The notes under the pieces: generated by a model
The model's database searches: none
What the model was told of the DNA's origin: nothing
Seen by the model: only the letters and a program-made list of their open reading frames with translations
Part shown: piece by piece, positions 1-10,249 of the stretch
Position numbering within the stretch: position 1 is the first letter of the stretch
Layout of the letters: each line of letters starts with the position of its first letter
Assembly (NCBI RefSeq): GCF_002095385.1
Contig: NZ_MIPP01000011.1
Span: forward strand, 20,799-84,798
Direction: 5' to 3'
Source: Pantoea eucrina
GTDB lineage: Bacteria; Pseudomonadota; Gammaproteobacteria; Enterobacterales; Enterobacteriaceae
DNA length: 64,000 nt
Translations under genes and position numbers: made by a program

Positions 1-110
1 CTGGCTTTTTTTATTGCCGATCAACCCATCCGGCGTGCGGGCGGGCATCAGACGCGGAAGCGGTAAAAATAGTGATAAACTCAGCCTATCTCTGGCCTCA
101 GGTGCATACG

Positions 111-1106
111 ATGAAGAAGAAAAGACCGGTATTACAGGACGTCGCCGATCGCGTCGGCATCACCAAAATGACCGTCAGTCGCTATCTGCGCGACCCGGAG
201 CGGGTCTCTGCCGCGCTGCGTGACAAAATTGCCGTCGCGCTGGATGAGCTGGGCTATATCCCTAATCGTGCACCCGATATGCTCTCAAACGCCACCAGCC
301 GCGCCATTGGCGTGCTGCTGCCTTCCCTGACCAACCAGGTCTTTGCTGACGTGCTGCGCGGCATTGAAACCGTGACCGATGAGGCGGGATATCAGACGCT
401 GGTCGCGCACTTTGGTTACAATCCGGAAAAAGAGGAGCGGCAGTTGCGCTCGCTGCTGGGCTGGAATATTGACGGCGTGATCTTAACCGAACGCACCCAC
501 ACCACCGGTACGCTGCGCATGCTGGAGGTAGCCGGGATCCCGGTCATTGAGATTATGGACAGCGTCACGCCGTGTCTGGATATGGCGGTGGGATTTGATA
601 ATGTCGAAGCGGCGCGACAGATGACGCAGGCTATCCTGAAGAAAGGGCATCGCCATACGGTCTACCTGGGGGCGCGGCTCGATGAACGTACGCTGCAGAA
701 GCAGCAGGGATATGAACAGGCAATGCGCGAGGCGGGGCTGACGCCGCACAGCGTGATGATGGAAGACGCCTCTTCCTTCAGCGCCGGCGCGCAGCTGCTG
801 TGCGAGGCGCAAAAGCGCTATCCGGCAACCGACAGTCTGTTCTGTACTAACGATGACCTGGCCGTAGGCGCCATGTTTGAATGCCAGCGTCAGGGGCTGC
901 GCGTGCCGGAGCAGATGGCGATCGCGGGCTTTCACGGCCACGATATTACGCAGGTCGTGACGCCGCGGCTGGCAACCGTGCTGACGCCGCGCGAACGGAT
1001 GGGGAGCGCGGCGGCTGCCATGCTGCTGGCGCGCATTGGTGGCGATCGTTCATTTAGCGGCCCGCTCGATATCGGCTTTGAGATTGCTGAAGGTGACAGC
1101 ATCTGA
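111..1106 (+). CDS. gntR: GntR, LacI-family gluconate regulon repressor
   Basis: Transcriptional repressor of gluconate uptake and phosphorylation genes; in E. coli gluconate binding releases it from DNA. The ATG at 111 gives 331 residues beginning MKKKRPVLQDVADRVG, the same length and N-terminus as E. coli GntR; an in-frame start at 72 would add 13 residues not seen in the family. A LacI-type helix-turn-helix lies at about residues 8-26, the hinge region around 50-65 (NRAPDMLSNATSRAIG), and a periplasmic-binding-protein-like effector domain fills the rest. It sits directly upstream of gntK-gntU in the same direction, separated by 141 bp that carry a GntR-type operator. A second site of the same type lies before the gluconate dehydrogenase operon near 58 kb, so its regulon may be wider here. 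Confidence 0.96.
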   Translation: MKKKRPVLQDVADRVGITKMTVSRYLRDPERVSAALRDKIAVALDELGYIPNRAPDMLSNATSRAIGVLLPSLTNQVFADVLRGIETVTDEAGYQTLVAHFGYNPEKEERQLRSLLGWNIDGVILTERTHTTGTLRMLEVAGIPVIEIMDSVTPCLDMAVGFDNVEAARQMTQAILKKGHRHTVYLGARLDERTLQKQQGYEQAMREAGLTPHSVMMEDASSFSAGAQLLCEAQKRYPATDSLFCTNDDLAVGAMFECQRQGLRVPEQMAIAGFHGHDITQVVTPRLATVLTPRERMGSAAAAMLLARIGGDRSFSGPLDIGFEIAEGDSI

Positions 1107-1201
1107 TTTTGGCGATTGTATGAGCCACTTCACACTTTTACGCTTTTCCGGCTGGCGAGGGTTGTCAGCATCGGGACGCACTCCGACAATGAATGACAGA
1201 T

Positions 1202-1217
1202 TTGTTATCGGTAACAT
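1202..1217. promoter_or_regulatory. GntR operator upstream of gntK
   Basis: TTGTTATCGGTAACAT is a near-perfect inverted repeat matching the known GntR operator type (TGTTACCGGTAACA-like). It ends 30 bp before the gntK start codon, a position suited to blocking transcription. Binding by the GntR encoded at 111 is inferred. Confidence 0.8.
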
Positions 1218-1247
1218 TGGCAGAATAAGCTGCCGGAGCGCAAAACT

Positions 1248-1787
1248 ATGATCACGCCATCTTCATCACATCACGTTTTTATCCTGATGGGTGTATCCGG
1301 CAGCGGAAAGTCTGTCGTTGCTAATCGGGTATCACACGAACTGAATACCGCTTTTCTGGATGGAGATTTCCTTCATCCGCGCAGCAACATCATGAAAATG
1401 GCGGAAGGCCACCCGCTGGATGACAACGATCGCCAGCCGTGGCTGCAGGCGCTGAACGACGCGGCTTTTGCCATGCAGCGCACTCAGGCGGTGTCGATTA
1501 TCGTCTGCTCGGCGCTGAAAAAGTCCTATCGTGACATTTTACGCCAGGGCAATCACAACCTGAAATTTATCTATCTGAAAGGCGATTTCGAAACCATTGA
1601 AACCCGCCTCAAAGCCCGTAAGGGTCACTTCTTCAAGCCGCAGATGCTGGTAACGCAGTTTGCCACGCTGCAGGAACCTGGCACAGATGAGGCAGATGTC
1701 CTGATGGTGGATATCAATCACTCGCTGGATGACGTTGTTGCAGCTACGGTTGCGACCATCAGGGATGCAATCAACAAGGGCGAGTAA
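1248..1787 (+). CDS. gntK: Gluconokinase GntK
   Basis: Cytoplasmic enzyme that phosphorylates D-gluconate with ATP to 6-phosphogluconate, feeding the Entner-Doudoroff and pentose phosphate routes. 179 residues, close to E. coli GntK (175). A Walker A loop GVSGSGKS is at residues 15-22, followed by the family segment FLDGDFLHPRSN and CSALKKSYRD. A GGAG Shine-Dalgarno lies 9 bp before the ATG. The stop codon shares its last base with the gntU start (TAATG), so the two are translationally coupled. The GntR-type operator 30 bp upstream indicates gluconate induction. Confidence 0.96.
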   Translation: MITPSSSHHVFILMGVSGSGKSVVANRVSHELNTAFLDGDFLHPRSNIMKMAEGHPLDDNDRQPWLQALNDAAFAMQRTQAVSIIVCSALKKSYRDILRQGNHNLKFIYLKGDFETIETRLKARKGHFFKPQMLVTQFATLQEPGTDEADVLMVDINHSLDDVVAATVATIRDAINKGE

Positions 1788-3127
1788 TGAGTACCGCAAC
1801 GCTGGTGTTAACCGCAGCAGGCTCTGTCCTGCTGCTGCTGTTTCTGGTAATGAAAGCGCGGATGCACGCCTTTGTCGCCCTGATGTTAGTTTCTATTGGC
1901 GCCGGACTTTTCTCCGGTATGCCACTCGATCAGATCGCCGATACGATGCAGAAAGGCATGGGCGGCACGCTGGGCTTTCTTGCTATCGTCGTAGCGCTTG
2001 GCGCAATGTTCGGCAAAATTCTGCATGAAACCGGTGCGGTGGATCAGATCGCTATCCGGATGCTGAAAACCTTTGGCGAGAGCCGGGCGCACTATGCGAT
2101 GGGGATCGCCGGGCTGATCTGCGCGCTGCCGCTGTTTTTTGAAGTCGCGGTGGTGCTGCTGATCAGCATCGCCTTTGCGGTGGCACGCCGCACGCATGAC
2201 AACCTGGTGAAGCTGGTGATCCCGCTGTTTGCCGGCGTAGCGGCGGCGGCGGCGTTTCTGCTGCCGGGACCTGCGCCGATGCTGCTGGCGGCACAAATGC
2301 ACGCTGATTTCGGCTGGATGATCCTGCTGGGACTCTGTGCAGCCATTCCGGGGATGCTGATCGCCGGGCCGCTGTTTGGCAGCCTGATCGCCCGCCACGT
2401 CAGCTTCAGCGCGCCGCCGGAAGAGCATCAGCCGGATGTGGATGAGGGCAGGCTGCCCTCATTTGGTTTCAGCCTCTCTCTGATCCTGTTTCCGCTGCTG
2501 CTGGTCGGGCTGAAAACCATCGGTGCGCGCTTTACCACGCCGGATACCCGGCTCTACGAATGGCTGGAATTTATTGGCCATCCGTTTACCGCGATTCTGC
2601 TGGCGCTGCTGGTGGCGATCTATGGCCTGGCGTACCGGCAGGGCATGGATAAAGAGAAGGTGATGCAGGTGTGCGGCAGCGCGCTGCAGCCCGCCGGCAT
2701 TATTCTGCTGGTTATCGGTGCCGGCGGCGTCTTTAAGCAGGTGCTGGTTGACTCCGGCGTGGGGCCGGTGCTGGGTCATGCGCTGACCGGCGCTGGTATG
2801 CCAATCGCGCTGGCCTGCTTTATTCTGGCAGGCGCTATCCGGGTTATTCAGGGCTCTGCAACCGTGGCCTGTCTGACCACCGTAGGGCTGGTAATGCCGG
2901 TGATCGAACCGCTGCACTACAGCGGCGCACAGCTCGCGGCGCTCTCAATCTGTATCGGCGGTGGCTCTATTATTATCAGCCACGTCAACGATGCCGGCTT
3001 CTGGCTGTTTGGCCGCTTTACCGGTGCCACCGAGGGCGAGACGCTAAAGACCTGGACGCTGATGGAGACCATCCTCGGCACCACCGGCGCCATCGTCGGC
3101 ATGATTGCGTTTAGTTTGTTATCGTAA
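1787..3127 (+). CDS. gntU: Gluconate permease GntU (GntP family)
   Basis: Inner-membrane gluconate:proton symporter of the GntP family. 446 residues, hydrophobic throughout with many membrane segments, and very similar along its length to E. coli GntU, including KARMHAF near the N-terminus, KILHETGAVDQIA, PGPAPMLLA, and IQGSATVACLT and SHVNDAGFW near the C-terminus. It overlaps the gntK stop by one base and forms a gntKU operon. In E. coli GntU is the low-affinity transporter of the GntI system; that distinction is by sequence likeness only. A palindromic repeat array follows the stop codon. Confidence 0.94.
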   Translation: MSTATLVLTAAGSVLLLLFLVMKARMHAFVALMLVSIGAGLFSGMPLDQIADTMQKGMGGTLGFLAIVVALGAMFGKILHETGAVDQIAIRMLKTFGESRAHYAMGIAGLICALPLFFEVAVVLLISIAFAVARRTHDNLVKLVIPLFAGVAAAAAFLLPGPAPMLLAAQMHADFGWMILLGLCAAIPGMLIAGPLFGSLIARHVSFSAPPEEHQPDVDEGRLPSFGFSLSLILFPLLLVGLKTIGARFTTPDTRLYEWLEFIGHPFTAILLALLVAIYGLAYRQGMDKEKVMQVCGSALQPAGIILLVIGAGGVFKQVLVDSGVGPVLGHALTGAGMPIALACFILAGAIRVIQGSATVACLTTVGLVMPVIEPLHYSGAQLAALSICIGGGSIIISHVNDAGFWLFGRFTGATEGETLKTWTLMETILGTTGAIVGMIAFSLLS

Positions 3128-3131
3128 ATAA

Positions 3132-3405
3132 CCCAGGGGCGCATAAATGCGCCCCCTACATCGCCCTCGTAGGGGCGTCATTAATGACGCCCTGGCCGAT
3201 GTCCACACCGGATCCAACGACGCGGTTTATGGCGGTTGATACGGTGCCGCATCACACCAAGAGCGCATAAATGCGCCCCCTACATCGCCCTCGTAGGGGC
3301 GTCATTAATGACGCCCTGGCCGATGTCCGCACCGGATCCAACGACGCGGCTTATGGCGATTGATACCGTGCACACCCTAAACCAGGGGCGCATAAATGCG
3401 TCTCT
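3132..3405. repeat. Tandem palindromic intergenic repeat (about 124-bp unit)
   Basis: The space between gntU and yjbB is filled by a tandem repeat. The motif GCGCATAAATGCG starts at 3139, 3263 and 3388, giving a unit of 124-125 bp with two full copies and a partial third. Each unit carries a palindrome (core GGGGCGCATAAATGCGCCCC in the first copy), an internal CCCTAC/GTAGGG stem, a second palindrome (GGGGCGTCATTAATGACGCC), then a less structured part containing CACCGGATCCAACGACGCGG. Related copies occur near 35.8 kb and 42.1 kb. It resembles REP/BIME-type extragenic elements and may help end transcription of the converging gntU and yjbB genes. Confidence 0.85.
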
Positions 3406-3416
3406 GGTTCCTTACC

Positions 3417-5042
3417 TTAATCTACTTCCCGCTCATCATCTGGCTGGTCGAGAACGGTATAAGCCACCGCGCAGAACAGGGAATTGAGGCGCTTCATATC
3501 TCCCAGCAGCCCCAGATGCAGCGAACTGGTCTCAATGCTCTGTACATTATTCAGATGCAGCCGCTCCACGTGCGAGTGAGAGAAGCGGCGGATCAGAATA
3601 CGGAAGCGATGTTTGGCCCGCCGCAGACGTTTCGCGCTGGTGATATCATGCGACAGAAATACTGAGAGGCTCAGGCGCAGGTTATTCAGCACCTGCTCCT
3701 GCAGCGTATTCAGCTCTTCCAGCCCTTCTGCCGAGAAGGCCCGCCGCGCCTGTAACGATTTATCCGCAACGTCACCGCTCATGCGCTCAATGATGTCACC
3801 CGCCTGTTCAAGATTCAGCGCCATCTCAATAATTTCAGCCCAGCGCCGCGCATCCTCCTCCGCCAGATCTTCGCGCGGCATGCGGGCCAGATAGAGTTTG
3901 ATGGCGGTATAGAGCACGTCAACATCATCATCCAGCTGCCGCACCCGGTGCGATTCACGCAGTTCGCCCCGGACTACGCGGCTGAACGACTCCAGCATCT
4001 GCTCCAGCACGTCGCCCATGCGCAGGGTCTCACGCGCGGCATTGACCAGCGCCAGCGCAGGCGTATCCAGCGCGCTTTTATCCAGATGTCTGGGCTTGAG
4101 GTGCGCCTGATGCTCTGCATCGTCAGAAATCATACGCTGGCAGAGTCGCGCCATCGGTGCGGCAAACGGCACCATGATCAGGCAGCGTGCCAGGTTGTAG
4201 AAAACGTGGAAAAAGATCACCAGCTCTTCATCATTCACCGGCAGGCGATCCAGCAGCTCAGCAATAAAATCAACAAACGGCAGTACCGCAATGCTGCCGA
4301 TAAGCTTGAACAGCAGGCTGCCGAGCGCCACCCGCTTGCCAGCCGCATTGGAACCGCTGGCGTTGATCATCGCCAGCAGGCCGCTGCCGAGATTGGCACC
4401 AATGACCAGACAGAGCGCCACCTTAAATGAGATCACGCCAGCGGCCGTCAGGGTCGCGGTGATTAGCACCGCCGCCAGGCTGGAATAGCTGATGATGGCA
4501 AAAACAGCGCCAATCAGGGCGTCCAGTAGCGTATCGCCGGTCAGGGTGGAGAAGAGCACCTGTACGCCCGAAGCCTGCGTTATCGGACGTGCTGCGGTGA
4601 CAATCAGCTGCAGTGCCAGCAGGATCAGCCCGAGACCAATGGCGGCCCGGCCCATCTGTCCGACGCGCGTCTGTTTGCGGCTGAGAAAAAAGACCACGCC
4701 AAAAAAGATAAACAGCGGGGAGAGCCAGGAGAGATCGAAGGTCAGCACGCGCGCCATAATGGCCGTGCCGACGTCAGCCCCCAGTACCACCACCAGGGCA
4801 GGCGTCAGGCTGACCAGGTTTTGCGCCACAAACGAGGTGACCAGCAGCGTGGTGGCGTTACTGCTCTGTACCAGAGCGGTAACGCCAATGCCGGCCAGAA
4901 AAGCCATCGGTTTTTTTTCCACGCTGCGGCTCAGTACCCGGCGCAGATCGGCACCGTACACGCGCATGATGCCGGTGCGCACAATGTGGGTGCCCCAGAC
5001 CAGCAGTGCGACAGCAGAAAGCAGATTAAGCAGAGTTAGCAC
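3417..5042 (-). CDS. yjbB: Na/Pi-cotransporter family protein YjbB with PhoU-like domain
   Basis: Membrane protein linked to phosphate export in E. coli. The N-terminal half has paired Na/Pi-cotransporter repeats with the hallmark GVTALVQSSNATT and a second ISYSSLAAVLITATLTAAG; the C-terminal half is a soluble helical PhoU-like domain (about residues 340-530). The start is taken at a GTG at 5042 (VLTLLNLLSAVALLVWGTHIVRT), with AGGAG 9 bp upstream, giving 541 residues against 543 in E. coli; an upstream in-frame start adds 28 residues absent from relatives. It diverges from psiE, another phosphate-linked gene. Confidence 0.93.
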   Translation of the reverse strand: MLTLLNLLSAVALLVWGTHIVRTGIMRVYGADLRRVLSRSVEKKPMAFLAGIGVTALVQSSNATTLLVTSFVAQNLVSLTPALVVVLGADVGTAIMARVLTFDLSWLSPLFIFFGVVFFLSRKQTRVGQMGRAAIGLGLILLALQLIVTAARPITQASGVQVLFSTLTGDTLLDALIGAVFAIISYSSLAAVLITATLTAAGVISFKVALCLVIGANLGSGLLAMINASGSNAAGKRVALGSLLFKLIGSIAVLPFVDFIAELLDRLPVNDEELVIFFHVFYNLARCLIMVPFAAPMARLCQRMISDDAEHQAHLKPRHLDKSALDTPALALVNAARETLRMGDVLEQMLESFSRVVRGELRESHRVRQLDDDVDVLYTAIKLYLARMPREDLAEEDARRWAEIIEMALNLEQAGDIIERMSGDVADKSLQARRAFSAEGLEELNTLQEQVLNNLRLSLSVFLSHDITSAKRLRRAKHRFRILIRRFSHSHVERLHLNNVQSIETSSLHLGLLGDMKRLNSLFCAVAYTVLDQPDDEREVD

Positions 5043-5264
5043 GGTCGCAGGCTCCTGTATGCCAGGCAAAAAGCAGCCAGCTGCCTGCCTGGCAAACACG
5101 GCAGCGGGGGAAGACCGGTAGCGCACCGCATGAATTTTTCGTTAGATATAAATAACCTGAAGCGGTGTCGACCTGTTAACTGTAGCTGAATCCGGTTCAC
5201 CGCGATGAGATATCCGCGGCGTTTACGCTGCCCCTGACGGAGAACCGCCACCTTAACGTCATAT

Positions 5265-5280
5265 TGTGATTCAGATCACA
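5265..5280. promoter_or_regulatory. CRP site upstream of psiE
   Basis: TGTGATTCAGATCACA is an exact TGTGA-N6-TCACA palindrome 47 bp before the psiE ATG, between the divergent yjbB and psiE. In E. coli psiE is repressed by cAMP-CRP and activated by PhoB. I could not see a convincing Pho box here. Confidence 0.82.
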
Positions 5281-5327
5281 TTGCAGCATGATAGCGCTCT
5301 TCTTATTTGCGCATTAAGGACGCAGCA

Positions 5328-5738
5328 ATGACAGATAAATCAGCCGCCGGTCAGCTCATCGCGACGGTGCTGCAGTGGGTACTTAACATCGGCCTGTTGA
5401 TCCTGGCCGTGATCCTGGTAGTGTTTCTCGGCAAGGAGACGATTCATCTGGCTAACGTGCTGTTCAGCACCGGTGAACAGGCGTCATCCTATCTGCTGAT
5501 TGAAGGCATTGTGATCTACTTTCTCTACTTTGAATTTATCGCGCTGATTGTGAAATATTTTCAGTCGGGCTATCACTTTCCGCTGCGCTACTTTGTTTAT
5601 ATCGGCATCACCGCCATTATCCGGCTGATTATCGTTGATCACAAAAATCCGTTCGACACGCTCTGCTATTCCGCTGCGATCCTGATTCTGGTGGTCACGC
5701 TGTGGCTGGCAAACAGCAACCGGCTGAAGCGCGAATAA
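5328..5738 (+). CDS. psiE: Phosphate-starvation-inducible protein PsiE
   Basis: Small inner-membrane protein of unknown biochemical role, induced by phosphate starvation in E. coli. The ATG at 5328 (AAGGACG Shine-Dalgarno upstream) gives 136 residues, the E. coli length; the longer in-frame start at 5307 lacks a better ribosome site. Four membrane segments are apparent, with the conserved stretch [18 protein letters not shown] and [20 protein letters not shown], and a C-terminal LKRE. Unlike E. coli K-12, no maltose genes lie between psiE and ubiC. Confidence 0.95.
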   Translation: MTDKSAAGQLIATVLQWVLNIGLLILAVILVVFLGKETIHLANVLFSTGEQASSYLLIEGIVIYFLYFEFIALIVKYFQSGYHFPLRYFVYIGITAIIRLIIVDHKNPFDTLCYSAAILILVVTLWLANSNRLKRE

Positions 5739-5761
5739 ACGGCTCTTATATCTCCGGCGTT

Positions 5762-5783
5762 CGCGGCCGTGCCAGCGGCCGCG
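5762..5783. terminator. GC-rich hairpin after psiE
   Basis: CGCGGCCG and CGGCCGCG form a perfect 8-bp stem with a 6-nt loop, 24 bp after the psiE stop. There is no T-tract, so it may only weakly terminate or may protect the 3' end. Confidence 0.4.
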
Positions 5784-5826
5784 CTCTGCGGTAAACTAAG
5801 GCAACTTTTTTGCCGGAGATCGCCTG

Positions 5827-6342
5827 ATGTCGCACGATGCGCTGCGCCAGTTATATGCCTTGCAGTGGTTACCCGCCTCCTCGCTGCTGCCCGCACCGCT
5901 GACCGACTGGCTGATGGAAGAAGATTCCATGACGCGCCGTTTTGAGCAGCACTGCCGGCAGGTTACCGTTCAACCCATCCGTGAAGGCTTTGTCAGCGCG
6001 GCGGAGGTCGCAGCAGAAGCGGCTTTTCTGCCGGACAATACGCGCTTCTGGCTGCGCGAAATCGTGCTGTGCGGCGACGGCGAGCCGTGGCTGCTGGGCC
6101 GCACCGTAGTGCCCGAGAGTACGCTGCAGGGACCGGAGCAGATGCTGCAGCAACTTGGCACACGCCCGCTGGGGCGCTATCTTTTTGCCTCTTCAGCGCT
6201 GAGCCGCGATTTTATTCATCCCGGCCAGGCCGGCGATCTGTGGGGACGGCGTTCGCGCCTGCGCCTGTCGGATAAGCCCCTTCTGTTAACTGAACTTTTT
6301 TTACCGGCATCGCCGCTTTACCGCGCGCTGCAGCAAGGATGA
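5827..6342 (+). CDS. ubiC: Chorismate lyase UbiC
   Basis: Removes pyruvate from chorismate to give 4-hydroxybenzoate, the first committed step of ubiquinone synthesis. 171 residues (E. coli 165). The family motif [21 protein letters not shown] (residues about 74-94) holds the arginines of the active site, and [14 protein letters not shown] near the C-terminus holds the catalytic glutamate. Its stop codon overlaps an ATG at 6339 in the ubiA frame, so ubiC-ubiA is a tight operon. Confidence 0.95.
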   Translation: MSHDALRQLYALQWLPASSLLPAPLTDWLMEEDSMTRRFEQHCRQVTVQPIREGFVSAAEVAAEAAFLPDNTRFWLREIVLCGDGEPWLLGRTVVPESTLQGPEQMLQQLGTRPLGRYLFASSALSRDFIHPGQAGDLWGRRSRLRLSDKPLLLTELFLPASPLYRALQQG

Positions 6343-6347
6343 GACCC

Positions 6348-7232
6348 GTGCAAAAATCATTATCCGTAAGCAAATGGCAGGCTTACAGCCGCCTGATGCG
6401 CATCGACAAACCTATCGGCACGCTGCTGCTGATGTGGCCTACGCTCTGGGCGCTGTGGCTGGCTGGCATGGCGGTGCCGCCGCTGCCGGTGCTGATTGTG
6501 TTTGTGCTTGGCGTCATCGTTATGCGCGCTGCCGGCTGCGTCATTAATGATTACGCCGATCGCAAAGTGGATGGTCACGTTAAACGCACCGCCGGCCGGC
6601 CGCTGGCGAGCGGGGCGGTTTCAGAGAAAGAGGCAAAGCTGCTGTTTGCTGCGCTGGGCCTGCTGGCGTTTATGCTGGTGCTGACCATGAATCGCATGAC
6701 CATCCTGCTCTCTTTCGGCGGGCTGGCGCTGGCTTGGGTCTACCCCTTTATGAAACGCTATACCCATCTGCCGCAGGTGGTGCTCGGCGCAGCCTTTGGC
6801 TGGGCGATCCCGATGGGGTGGGCTGCAGTAAGTGAGTCCTTACCTTTAGTTTGCTGGCTGGTGTTCTTCGCTAATATCTGCTGGACGGTGGCCTACGATA
6901 CCCAGTACGCCATGGTGGATCGCGATGACGATTTAAAGATAGGCGTTAAATCTACGGCGATTCTGTTTGGTCGTTTTGACAAGCTGATTATTGGCCTGCT
7001 GCAGCTGGCCACGCTGGGGCTGATGGCGCTGGTGGGAAGTATGCTGAATCTGAACGGGGCATTCTACTGGTCACTGCTGGCTGCCGGCGCGCTGTTTGTC
7101 TATCAGCAGAGCCTGATCGCCCGCCGCGAACGCGACGCCTGCTTTCAGGCCTTTCTGAACAATAACTATGTGGGACTGGTGCTGTTTGCTGGCGTGCTGC
7201 TGAATACGCAGCCGTTTCTGGCGCTGTTCTGA
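6348..7232 (+). CDS. ubiA: 4-hydroxybenzoate octaprenyltransferase UbiA
   Basis: Inner-membrane prenyltransferase that joins octaprenyl diphosphate to 4-hydroxybenzoate. The two aspartate-rich Mg-diphosphate motifs are visible: [20 protein letters not shown] and the [18 protein letters not shown] segment. I prefer the GTG at 6348 (294 residues, E. coli 290), because AAGGA stands 8 bp before it; the ATG at 6339, which overlaps the ubiC stop by 4 bp, has AAGG directly against it. The gene ends at a strong hairpin shared with plsB, which converges on it. Confidence 0.95.
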   Translation: MQKSLSVSKWQAYSRLMRIDKPIGTLLLMWPTLWALWLAGMAVPPLPVLIVFVLGVIVMRAAGCVINDYADRKVDGHVKRTAGRPLASGAVSEKEAKLLFAALGLLAFMLVLTMNRMTILLSFGGLALAWVYPFMKRYTHLPQVVLGAAFGWAIPMGWAAVSESLPLVCWLVFFANICWTVAYDTQYAMVDRDDDLKIGVKSTAILFGRFDKLIIGLLQLATLGLMALVGSMLNLNGAFYWSLLAAGALFVYQQSLIARRERDACFQAFLNNNYVGLVLFAGVLLNTQPFLALF

Positions 7233-7235
7233 ACC

Positions 7236-7262
7236 GGCAGGGACGCATCCTGCGTCCCTGCC
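7236..7262. terminator. Bidirectional hairpin between ubiA and plsB
   Basis: GGCAGGGACGCA and TGCGTCCCTGCC form a perfect 12-bp stem with a 3-nt loop between two convergent genes only 35 bp apart. T-richness on the far side is weak. Confidence 0.65.
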
Positions 7263-7267
7263 TTGCC

Positions 7268-9691
7268 TTACTCGTGTGCGACCGCACTCTCTATCGTCAG
7301 ACGCACATCGCTGGTGACCAGCTCTGCCAGCATCTGCCACATCGCGTGCGTGCGCTCCGCATCGGCATCACCTGAGTCGCTGATATAGCGCTCATCGCGC
7401 AGCGTCAGCACCAGCGTGGTAAATACCGCCTTATCAAAGAACTCCGGCGCATTGATACCGTGCAGCACTGACAGACGCTGCGCCAGCGTGCGGCTCTCTT
7501 TCTCCAGCGTGCCGCGGTTGATCGTCGGTTTGGCACTGAGAATGGCGAAGGTGATCGCAAAGCGCTGCAGCGTTTCGCGAATACCGGCTGCCAGCAGCTG
7601 CAGCGTGCGATAGCGCGCGGCGCTCAGCTTAATCTGCCCATCCAGCTGCGTTACCAGCCCCTGTCGCGCCATCTCCGCGCACAGCGCGCTAAGCAGCGCC
7701 GGCAGTTCGGCACTTTCCCAGCGCAGGAACAGTTCACTTTTCAGCATCGGGTAGACCAGGCTTACCTGACGCAGAAGCTCTGCTTCGCTGATTTCGCGGT
7801 GCTGCTGCACAATCGCGGCAATCAGCGACGGCATCACCAGCATGTGCTGAATGTTATTCCGGTAGTAGGTCATCAGCACGGCCTGCTCGCGCGGCAGAAT
7901 AATGATATCGCCGATGCTGTCCTGCTCGGTTTCAAACTTATTCATGCCCATCGCGTGATCCAGCAGCGCTTCGGCGCTCAGATCGGGCACCGTCGCTTCC
8001 GGTGAATAGGGCACGTTGCGCAGCAGCTGGGTGTAGCACTCCAGCTGCTCCGTCAGCTGCTCACGCGTCAGCGAGCGCTGACGGGACGCAAGCAGCGCGG
8101 TCACACACAGATTCATGGCGTTGGCCGCACCCGCTTCGTTAATGCGCACCATCAGGCGGGCAGCGATATCGTTTACCGCTGGCGTCATCCACGCGGGGCG
8201 CTGCGGATCGATCGGGTCGATCGCCTCGCGCCACTCGGGAATATGCTTGTTCAGGTAGTTAACCAGCGGCAGCGGTTCGCCAAAGTTAACGTAGCCCTGA
8301 CCGAGATTGCGCAGCTTACGCAGGCCGCGCACCATCTGCACAAAGCCCTCTTTCTCTTTCGCTGCGCCGCGCAGCTCTTTGGCGTAAGTACCCACTTCCA
8401 TTACGTGCTCATAGCCGATGTAGATCGGTACAAACGTAATCGGACGGCTGCCGCCGCGCAGCAGCGCCTGCAGCGTCATTGAAAGCGTGCCGGTTTTGGG
8501 ATCGAGCAGGCGACCGGTGCGCGAGCGTCCGCCCTCAACAAAGTACTCAACCGAGTAGCCGCGGCTGAACAGCTCGCCCAGATATTCGCGGAATACGGTG
8601 GAGTAGAGTTTATTGCCCTTAAAGGTACGGCGAATAAAGAAGGCCCCCAGCCGGCGGAAAATGGGCCCGGCTGGCCAGAAGTTAAGATTGATACCGGCAG
8701 CGATGTGCGGCGGCACCAGCCCCTGATGATAAAGCACGTAGGAGAGCAGCAGATAATCCATATGGCTGCGGTGGCAGGGCACATAGACTATTTCATGACC
8801 ATCCTGCGCCAGCTGACGCACGCGCTCGCCGCCGTTGACGCTAATGCCCTGATAGAGGCGGCTCCAGAGCCAGCCCATGATGCGGTCGGTAACGCGGATC
8901 GCCTCATATGAGAAGTCTGCCGCGATCTCTTCCATCATCTCAACGGCGTTTTGCTGCGCTTTTTCATGCGAAATCTTTTTGCTGCGCGCTTCATCTTCAA
9001 CCGCTTTTTCAATCGCCTTCGACTGCAGCAGCTTGTTGAACAGATCCTGACGGGCGGGCAGGCTTGGTCCCACCGCGGCGAGACGCTGGCGGGCAAAGTG
9101 AATACGCGCCACGCGCGCCAGCTTCTGCGCAATCGACTTATCCGTGCCGTGTTCGGTCGCCATCTGGCGCAGCGAGACGGTGGAAGAGAAACGGACAAAG
9201 CTGTCGCGACCGTGCCAGAGAATGGCGAAAAACTTCTGTACGCCATTCAGTACGCGCAGATGCGGCGTAGGCTCGCCCTGAATTTCACGACCCGGCGCAC
9301 GGCCAAACATCACCGCCACCGGCAGCATCTGGACATCCAGCTGCGGGTTATTACGATGCAGATCCAGATAGTCGTGAAACAGTTTCACTGACTCCGGGTT
9401 CGCCACGTAGTAAGGAAAGACACGCGGGCCATCATGGATAAACACATGGCGCGGCAGCAGCGTGCCGTCAATCTCCAGCGGCGCGAGCGGATCGGGCAGA
9501 TCAAGCCGCAGACACTGGTTGCGTAATGTAAGCAGGTCCGCCTTTGAATCATAAGGCAAAACATACATCACGGGACGAGTGGGATCGATACCGTGCTCCG
9601 AAACCGGATCGGTCGGTATGACCTTACTTTTTACCAAAATAGAGAGTGGTAAATTCAATAATTTGTAATAGAGTTTACGCCAACCTGACAT
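7268..9691 (-). CDS. plsB: Glycerol-3-phosphate 1-O-acyltransferase PlsB
   Basis: Membrane-associated enzyme that transfers an acyl chain from acyl-ACP or acyl-CoA to sn-glycerol-3-phosphate, the first step of phospholipid synthesis. The ATG at 9691 ([17 protein letters not shown]) gives 807 residues, exactly the E. coli length; the open frame extends further upstream without a credible start. The acyltransferase HX4D motif is in [13 protein letters not shown], followed by [20 protein letters not shown] and [13 protein letters not shown]. The gene diverges from dgkA, another phospholipid gene, across 127 bp. Confidence 0.97.
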   Translation of the reverse strand: MSGWRKLYYKLLNLPLSILVKSKVIPTDPVSEHGIDPTRPVMYVLPYDSKADLLTLRNQCLRLDLPDPLAPLEIDGTLLPRHVFIHDGPRVFPYYVANPESVKLFHDYLDLHRNNPQLDVQMLPVAVMFGRAPGREIQGEPTPHLRVLNGVQKFFAILWHGRDSFVRFSSTVSLRQMATEHGTDKSIAQKLARVARIHFARQRLAAVGPSLPARQDLFNKLLQSKAIEKAVEDEARSKKISHEKAQQNAVEMMEEIAADFSYEAIRVTDRIMGWLWSRLYQGISVNGGERVRQLAQDGHEIVYVPCHRSHMDYLLLSYVLYHQGLVPPHIAAGINLNFWPAGPIFRRLGAFFIRRTFKGNKLYSTVFREYLGELFSRGYSVEYFVEGGRSRTGRLLDPKTGTLSMTLQALLRGGSRPITFVPIYIGYEHVMEVGTYAKELRGAAKEKEGFVQMVRGLRKLRNLGQGYVNFGEPLPLVNYLNKHIPEWREAIDPIDPQRPAWMTPAVNDIAARLMVRINEAGAANAMNLCVTALLASRQRSLTREQLTEQLECYTQLLRNVPYSPEATVPDLSAEALLDHAMGMNKFETEQDSIGDIIILPREQAVLMTYYRNNIQHMLVMPSLIAAIVQQHREISEAELLRQVSLVYPMLKSELFLRWESAELPALLSALCAEMARQGLVTQLDGQIKLSAARYRTLQLLAAGIRETLQRFAITFAILSAKPTINRGTLEKESRTLAQRLSVLHGINAPEFFDKAVFTTLVLTLRDERYISDSGDADAERTHAMWQMLAELVTSDVRLTIESAVAHE

Positions 9692-9818
9692 AGACAACTT
9701 GAAGCCTCTTGTTAGCAAAGCGCGGCAAGCATACCAGAAAGTGCAGCGGAGATCTGTGGCTGTGCCATCGCACGCTGCGCACTCATTGACGCCAAAATTA
9801 CTCAAGGGTTCCCTATTC

Positions 9819-10187
9819 ATGGCAAATAACGTTACCGGCCTGCTGCGTATTATCAAAGCGGCGGGCTACTCCTGGCAGGGAATACGCGCAGCCTGGCAAC
9901 ATGAAGCGGCCTTTCGTCAGGAGGCAGTTGCCGCGGTGATTGCGGTAGTTGTCGCCTGCTGGCTGGATGTGGACGCAGTGACGCGCGTACTGCTAATTGG
10001 TTCGGTGATACTGGTGGTGGTGGTGGAGATCCTCAACAGCGCGATTGAGGCGGTGGTCGACCGAATCGGCCAGGAGCGTCATCCGCTGGCGGGCCGCGCT
10101 AAGGATATGGGTTCTGCCGCCGTACTGCTGACGATCCTTCTCGCGCTGTTTGTCTGGATAACGCTGCTCTGGCCGCACGCATATTAA
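9819..10187 (+). CDS. dgkA: Diacylglycerol kinase DgkA
   Basis: Small trimeric integral membrane kinase that recycles diacylglycerol to phosphatidate. The ATG at 9819 gives 122 residues, the same as E. coli. Three membrane segments are visible, with the conserved [15 protein letters not shown] catalytic stretch and the N-terminal [15 protein letters not shown]. The frame is open upstream to 9699 but that part overlaps the plsB start region and has no family likeness. lexA follows in the same direction behind its own SOS promoter. Confidence 0.95.
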   Translation: MANNVTGLLRIIKAAGYSWQGIRAAWQHEAAFRQEAVAAVIAVVVACWLDVDAVTRVLLIGSVILVVVVEILNSAIEAVVDRIGQERHPLAGRAKDMGSAAVLLTILLALFVWITLLWPHAY

Positions 10188-10249
10188 GGCCGCCCGTACC
10201 GATATATCGCTGATTTTTGCCGCAGCTGCGGTTTTCATTTCGCCAATAC

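Noticed and set aside
5170..5192. Pho box upstream of psiE
   Set aside because: CTGTTAACTGTAGCTGAAT only loosely resembles the consensus and the half-site spacing is off.
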